Shown: positions 60,478 to 64,000 of the stretch, piece by piece
Position numbering within the stretch: position 1 is the stretch's first letter
Layout of the letters: the number at the start of each line of letters is the position of its first letter
Made by a program: the position numbers and the translations under genes
The notes under the pieces: generated by a model
Told to the model about the DNA's origin: nothing
Databases searched by the model: none
Seen by the model: only the letters and a program-made list of their open reading frames with translations
From: Proluteimonas luteida
GTDB lineage: Bacteria > Pseudomonadota > Gammaproteobacteria > Xanthomonadales > Xanthomonadaceae
DNA length: 64,000 nucleotides
Reading direction: 5' to 3'
Assembly (NCBI RefSeq): GCF_021191695.1
Contig: NZ_JAIWPT010000012.1
Span: 62,001-126,000, forward strand

Positions 60478-61557
60478 TCACTCCGTCATCCGCGCCAGTT
60501 CGTCGGCCTGGTGCTCCTGCGACAGCCGCGCGATCAGCGCGTCGAGGTTGCCTTCGAGCACGTTCGGCAGGTCGTACAGGGTCAGGCCGTCGATGCGGTG
60601 GTCGGTGATGCGGCCCTGCGGGTAGTTGTAGGTGCGGATGCGCTGGCTGCGGTCGCCGCTGCCGACCTGCAGCTTGCGGGTCTCGGCGGTCGCCGCCGCG
60701 CGGCGCTCGGCCTCGGCCTCGGCCAGCATCGCCCGCAGGCGCTTCATCGCCTTGTCGCGGTTGGCGTGCTGGGAGCGCTCGGTCTGCGATTCGACGACCA
60801 GTCCGCTGGGCAGGTGGGTGATGCGGATCGCCGAGTCGGTCTTGTTGACGTGCTGGCCGCCGGCGCCGGACGAACGGAAGGTGTCGACCTTGAGGTCGGC
60901 GGGATTGAGCTCGACCGGCTCGCCGGCGGCCTCGATCGGGATGATCGCCACCGTCGCCGCCGAGGTGTGGATGCGCCCCTGCGACTCGGTCTCGGGCACG
61001 CGCTGCACGCGGTGGGTGCCGGATTCGAACTTCAGCTTCGCGTAGGCGCCGTCGCCCTCGACCGCGGCGATGATCTCGCGGAAGCCGCCGTGCTCGCCCG
61101 GACTCGCCGACTCGACCTCGACCCGCCAGCCCTGGCGCTCGGCATAGCGGGCGTACATGCGGAACAGGTCGCCGGCGAAGATCGCCGCCTCGTCGCCGCC
61201 GGTGCCGGCGCGGATCTCGAGGTAGAAGCCGCCGTCGTCGCGGGTGTCGCGCGGCACCAGCAGCGCCAGCAGCAGTGCGTCGAGTTCCGCCAGGCGCGTC
61301 GTCGCCGCGGCGATCTCCTCCTCCGCCAGTTCGCGCATCACCGGGTCTCCGCGCATCGCCTCGGCGCCGTGGAGGTCGGCCAGCGTGCGGCGCTCGTCGG
61401 CGAGCGCGGCGGCCAGTGGCTCGAGCTGGGCGAACTCGCGCGACAGCGCGCGGAAGCGCGTCTGGTCGGCGATCGTGTCGGGGTCGGCAAGCAGGCGTTC
61501 GAGTTCGTCGCGGCGTTCGGCCAGCGCTTCGAGCTTATGGCGCAGGGTCGGCAGCAT
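60478..61557 (-). CDS. prfA: Peptide chain release factor 1
   Basis: 359 aa. Recognises UAA and [57 protein letters not shown] (the PxT-type anticodon-like loop region), and [26 protein letters not shown] with the catalytic GGQ. The glutamine is the target of PrmC, encoded at 34008. The start overlaps the end of hemA by 23 bp, the conserved hemA-prfA coupling of gammaproteobacteria. Confidence 0.98.
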   Translation of the reverse strand: MLPTLRHKLEALAERRDELERLLADPDTIADQTRFRALSREFAQLEPLAAALADERRTLADLHGAEAMRGDPVMRELAEEEIAAATTRLAELDALLLALLVPRDTRDDGGFYLEIRAGTGGDEAAIFAGDLFRMYARYAERQGWRVEVESASPGEHGGFREIIAAVEGDGAYAKLKFESGTHRVQRVPETESQGRIHTSAATVAIIPIEAAGEPVELNPADLKVDTFRSSGAGGQHVNKTDSAIRITHLPSGLVVESQTERSQHANRDKAMKRLRAMLAEAEAERRAAATAETRKLQVGSGDRSQRIRTYNYPQGRITDHRIDGLTLYDLPNVLEGNLDALIARLSQEHQADELARMTE

Positions 61558-62833
61558 CGTCGTCTTCGGTGGTGGGGGCGGGCGGCAGCAGGCGTTCGAT
61601 GCCGCTGGCGAAGTCGTCGCCGCCGCGCAGCGCGGCCTCGCGCAGCGCCGCGGTCGGCAGGTGCAGCAGGCGGTTGGTCAGGGTATGCGCCAGCAGTTCC
61701 AGCACGGCCTCGGGCGGCTGCCCGGCGGCGAGCTGCTGGCGGGCCTTCTCCAGCGATTCGGCGCGGACCGCGTCGCCGTGCGCGCGCAGGCGCTTGAGCG
61801 GCGCGCTGCGGCCGCGCGCGGTGCGCGCCTCGGCATAGCGCGCGACCTGCAGGTCGATGATGGTCTCGGCATCGTTGGCGGCCTCGCGGCGGCCGCGGCG
61901 GTTGTCGTCGAGGGTGCGTTCCAGGTCGTCGACGGTGTAGAGGAACACGTCGCGCAGCTCGGCCACGTCGGCGGCGATGTCGCGCGGCACCGCCAGGTCC
62001 ATCAGCAGCATCGGCCGGTGGCGGCGCGCCTGCAGCGCGGCGGCGACCTGCGGCCGGGTCAGGACCGGCTCGCGGCTGGCGGTGGCCGAGAACACGATGT
62101 CGGCCAGGAACAGGTGCCGGTCCAGTTCGTCGAGCGGCAGCGCGATGCCGCCATGGCGCGCGGCCAGTTCCTGCGCGTGCGGGTAGGTGCGGTTGGCGAT
62201 CAGCAGGCGCTTGACGTTGGCCTGGGCCAGGTGGCGCGCGGCCAGTTCGATGGTCTCGCCGGCACCGACCAGCAGCACCGCCGAGTCGGACGGACGGGCG
62301 AAGGACTCCTGCGCCAGCCGCACCGCCAGCGAGGCGACCGACACCGGGCTGTTGCCGATGCGGGTCTCGCTGCGCGCGCGCTTGGCGGTGACGAAGGCGT
62401 GCTGGAACACGCGGTCCAGCTCGCTGCCCAGGGTGCCGGCGCTGCGCGCGCTCGCCCAGGCCTGCTTCACCTGGCCGAGGATCTGCGGTTCGCCCAGCAC
62501 CAGCGAGTCGAGGCCGGTGGCGACGCGGAACAGGTGCCGCGCCGCGGCCTCGTCGCGATGCCGGTACAGATACGCATGCAGCGACTGTGCCGGATCCAGC
62601 GTGGCATCGGCCGGCCGGGTCGCCAGCCAGTCCGCCAGCGCACTGCCGTCGTCGTCGGCGATCGCGTACAGCTCGGTGCGGTTGCAGGTCGACAGCAGTG
62701 CGACCTCGCGCACCACCGGCAACGCGCGCAGCTGTGCCAGCGCGGCCGGCAGCGCGTCGCCGCCGAACGCGACGCGTTCGCGCAGGGCGACCGGCGCGGT
62801 CTGGTGGTTGATGCCGAGTGCGAACAGGCTCAT
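61535..62833 (-). CDS. hemA: Glutamyl-tRNA reductase
   Basis: 432 aa. First enzyme of the C5 tetrapyrrole pathway; reduces Glu-tRNA to glutamate semialdehyde. [19 protein letters not shown], the catalytic cysteine in [33 protein letters not shown], the NADPH-binding [17 protein letters not shown] and the C-terminal dimerisation helix are present. It diverges from the TPR gene at 62993 with 159 bp between. Confidence 0.97.
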   Translation of the reverse strand: MSLFALGINHQTAPVALRERVAFGGDALPAALAQLRALPVVREVALLSTCNRTELYAIADDDGSALADWLATRPADATLDPAQSLHAYLYRHRDEAAARHLFRVATGLDSLVLGEPQILGQVKQAWASARSAGTLGSELDRVFQHAFVTAKRARSETRIGNSPVSVASLAVRLAQESFARPSDSAVLLVGAGETIELAARHLAQANVKRLLIANRTYPHAQELAARHGGIALPLDELDRHLFLADIVFSATASREPVLTRPQVAAALQARRHRPMLLMDLAVPRDIAADVAELRDVFLYTVDDLERTLDDNRRGRREAANDAETIIDLQVARYAEARTARGRSAPLKRLRAHGDAVRAESLEKARQQLAAGQPPEAVLELLAHTLTNRLLHLPTAALREAALRGGDDFASGIERLLPPAPTTEDDDAADPAP

Positions 62834-62992
62834 GGGTCGGGCTGGCGGCGAATGCGGTGCGGCGGCCTTGCGGACCGGTCGCGCGAGGCGTGCGCACGGC
62901 GCCGTGCGGCGGCCGACGAACTCCTCATCCGTTCAGGTGCTTGCGATAAGCTCTCGGGAGAAGGTGCCCATTTTACGGCCCGGTTGCCCCAG

Positions 62993-64000
62993 ATGCCCGT
63001 TTTCCCGTTTTCCCGGACCGCGCGCACCGGTCCCATGCGCCGTCGCCTGCCTGTCCTGTGGCTGGCCCCGCTGCTCGGAATCGCCTGCGCCGCGCAGGCG
63101 CAGGCCCCCGCGCACGACGACGCCGGGCAAGGCGACACCCCCGGCCGGGAGTTCCTGCGCCAGGACCTGCTGGGCGCGTCGCTGGCTGGCGAGTTCGCGG
63201 TCCAGGCCGGCCGCCTCGACGAGGCCGCCAACTGGTATCTCGATGCCGCGCGCATTGCCGGCGACGATGCCGGACTGGCCGAGCGCGCGACCCGCATCGC
63301 GCTGCTGGCCGGCGACGACCGCCGCGCCGCGGACGCGCTGGCGCTGTGGCGTCGCAGCGCGCCGGATTCGCTGCCGATGCTGGCCGCCGAGGCGACGCTG
63401 TCGCTGCGCGGCAAGCGCGACCGGGTCGCGCGCCGCCAGCTCGAGGCGCTGCTGCGCAACCCCGATCCGGACGGCTGGCGGCACGCGTTCACGGTGCTGT
63501 CGAGCGGCGGGCGCGATCCGCAGCAGGCCGCGCGCATCCTCGGCCAGCTGGTCGACCGCCAGGCGATTCCCGGCGAACTGCAGGCCTGGATGGCCTTCGG
63601 CGGCCTCGCCCAGCGGCTCGACCGCGTCGACCTGACCGAGCGGATCCTCGACAACATCGTCGCGCGCTTCCCCGGCGAGCCGCGCGTGGCCCTGCTGCGC
63701 GCCAGCCAGATGCGCGAGTCCGGGCGTGCCGACGACGCCCGTGCCGCGCTGGCGCCGATCGCCGCGTCGGCGGTGCTTGCGCCGGACCTGCGCCTGGCGC
63801 TGGCCGGCGAGTACGAACAATTGGGCGATTTCGTCGAGGCCGAGCGCATCCTCGCCAACGGTCCGCAGGACGGCAGGAGCGTGATGCTGCGGGCCTCGCT
63901 GCTGGCGCGCGCCGAGGACAAGCCGGCGCTGGCCGCGCTGTACGAGGAGCTCAAGGCGGGCGCGGCGATGCCCAACCCGGCGCAGCGGCTGCTGCTGGGG
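62993..64000 (+). CDS. Tetratricopeptide repeat protein, 3' end outside the window
   Basis: 336 codons to the window edge with no stop, so the gene is cut off. From ATG 62993 the start reads MPVFPFSRTARTGPMRRRLPVLWL; the internal ATG at 63035 places a signal peptide (LPVLWLAPLLGIACAAQAQA) right at the N-terminus and may be the true start. Helical repeats follow: GEFAVQAGRLDEAANWYLDAARIAGDDAGLAERATRIALLAGDDRRAADALALWRR and later RASQMRESGRADDARAALAPIA, with TPR-like spacing. Position divergent to hemA matches the exported TPR protein that precedes lolB in Xanthomonads (recalled, not checked). Confidence 0.88.
   Translation, partial: MPVFPFSRTARTGPMRRRLPVLWLAPLLGIACAAQAQAPAHDDAGQGDTPGREFLRQDLLGASLAGEFAVQAGRLDEAANWYLDAARIAGDDAGLAERATRIALLAGDDRRAADALALWRRSAPDSLPMLAAEATLSLRGKRDRVARRQLEALLRNPDPDGWRHAFTVLSSGGRDPQQAARILGQLVDRQAIPGELQAWMAFGGLAQRLDRVDLTERILDNIVARFPGEPRVALLRASQMRESGRADDARAALAPIAASAVLAPDLRLALAGEYEQLGDFVEAERILANGPQDGRSVMLRASLLARAEDKPALAALYEELKAGAAMPNPAQRLLLG

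Overview
The window is very GC-rich and densely coded, with short intergenic gaps and many stop/start overlaps of the ATGA type. Protein sequences and gene order point to the Lysobacteraceae/Xanthomonadaceae (a Lysobacter- or Luteimonas-like gammaproteobacterium). The main indicators are an LptD whose N-terminus resembles the Xanthomonas protein, the lptD-surA-pdxA-rsmA-apaG-apaH string, ahpC-ahpF-oxyR on one strand, and secreted S8 and Lys-C-type proteases carrying C-terminal PPC domains. This assignment is inference from sequence memory; no search was run. No rRNA, tRNA, CRISPR array, prophage or complete insertion sequence was seen, so this is mostly a chromosomal housekeeping region with a few accessory loci.

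Layout. 0.1-5.3 kb is a small accessory stretch: a proteinase-K-like secreted protease, an isoaspartyl peptidase, a LysM plus NlpC/P60-like protein without a signal peptide, a secreted protein of unknown function and an SGNH lipoprotein. 5.5-9.0 kb on the plus strand holds dgkA, terC, lgt, thyA and folA. 9.1-15.9 kb on the minus strand is the outer-membrane biogenesis and maintenance operon lptD-surA-pdxA-rsmA-apaG-apaH. 16.2-20.8 kb carries a histone-deacetylase-like hydrolase, a cobalamin adenosyltransferase, a DUF6580 membrane protein and two ubiquinone hydroxylases. 20.9-26.2 kb on the minus strand has a DUF808 protein, rlmM, a nucleoside deaminase, a Cys-rich lipoprotein and glnS. A membrane diguanylate cyclase (26.5-28.6 kb) diverges from glnS behind a near-consensus CRP/Clp box.

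28.7-36.7 kb is the oxidative-stress region: msrA, rnk, oxyR, ahpF and ahpC. A good OxyR site lies upstream of ahpC. Across it, on the opposite strand, is a 190-nt gene-free stretch that ends in a strong Rho-independent terminator and looks like a small RNA. prmC, pip and a yjdM-like gene follow. 36.7-43.1 kb has a 5'-3' exonuclease, a nitroreductase and two large tandem DUF1631 paralogues. 43.1-47.8 kb contains the proton-translocating transhydrogenase, with pntA part 1 separated from pntA part 2 and pntB by an inserted, oppositely oriented ECF sigma / anti-sigma / DUF3106 unit.

49.0-54.4 kb is a secreted-protease locus: an S8 protease, a lysyl-endopeptidase-like protease, and a stand-alone lipoprotein that is essentially the I9 propeptide of the first protease without its catalytic domain. 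It is preceded by an AT-rich control region with a dyad and 11-bp direct repeats. The last part carries a single-domain asparaginase, wrbA-DUF2069, yihY-tlpA-acyP, ppk2, moaB, hemA-prfA and the start of a TPR protein that runs off the window.

Most promising for follow-up are the orphan I9 propeptide lipoprotein beside its likely cognate proteases, the candidate oxidative-stress sRNA opposite ahpC, and the tandem DUF1631 pair.
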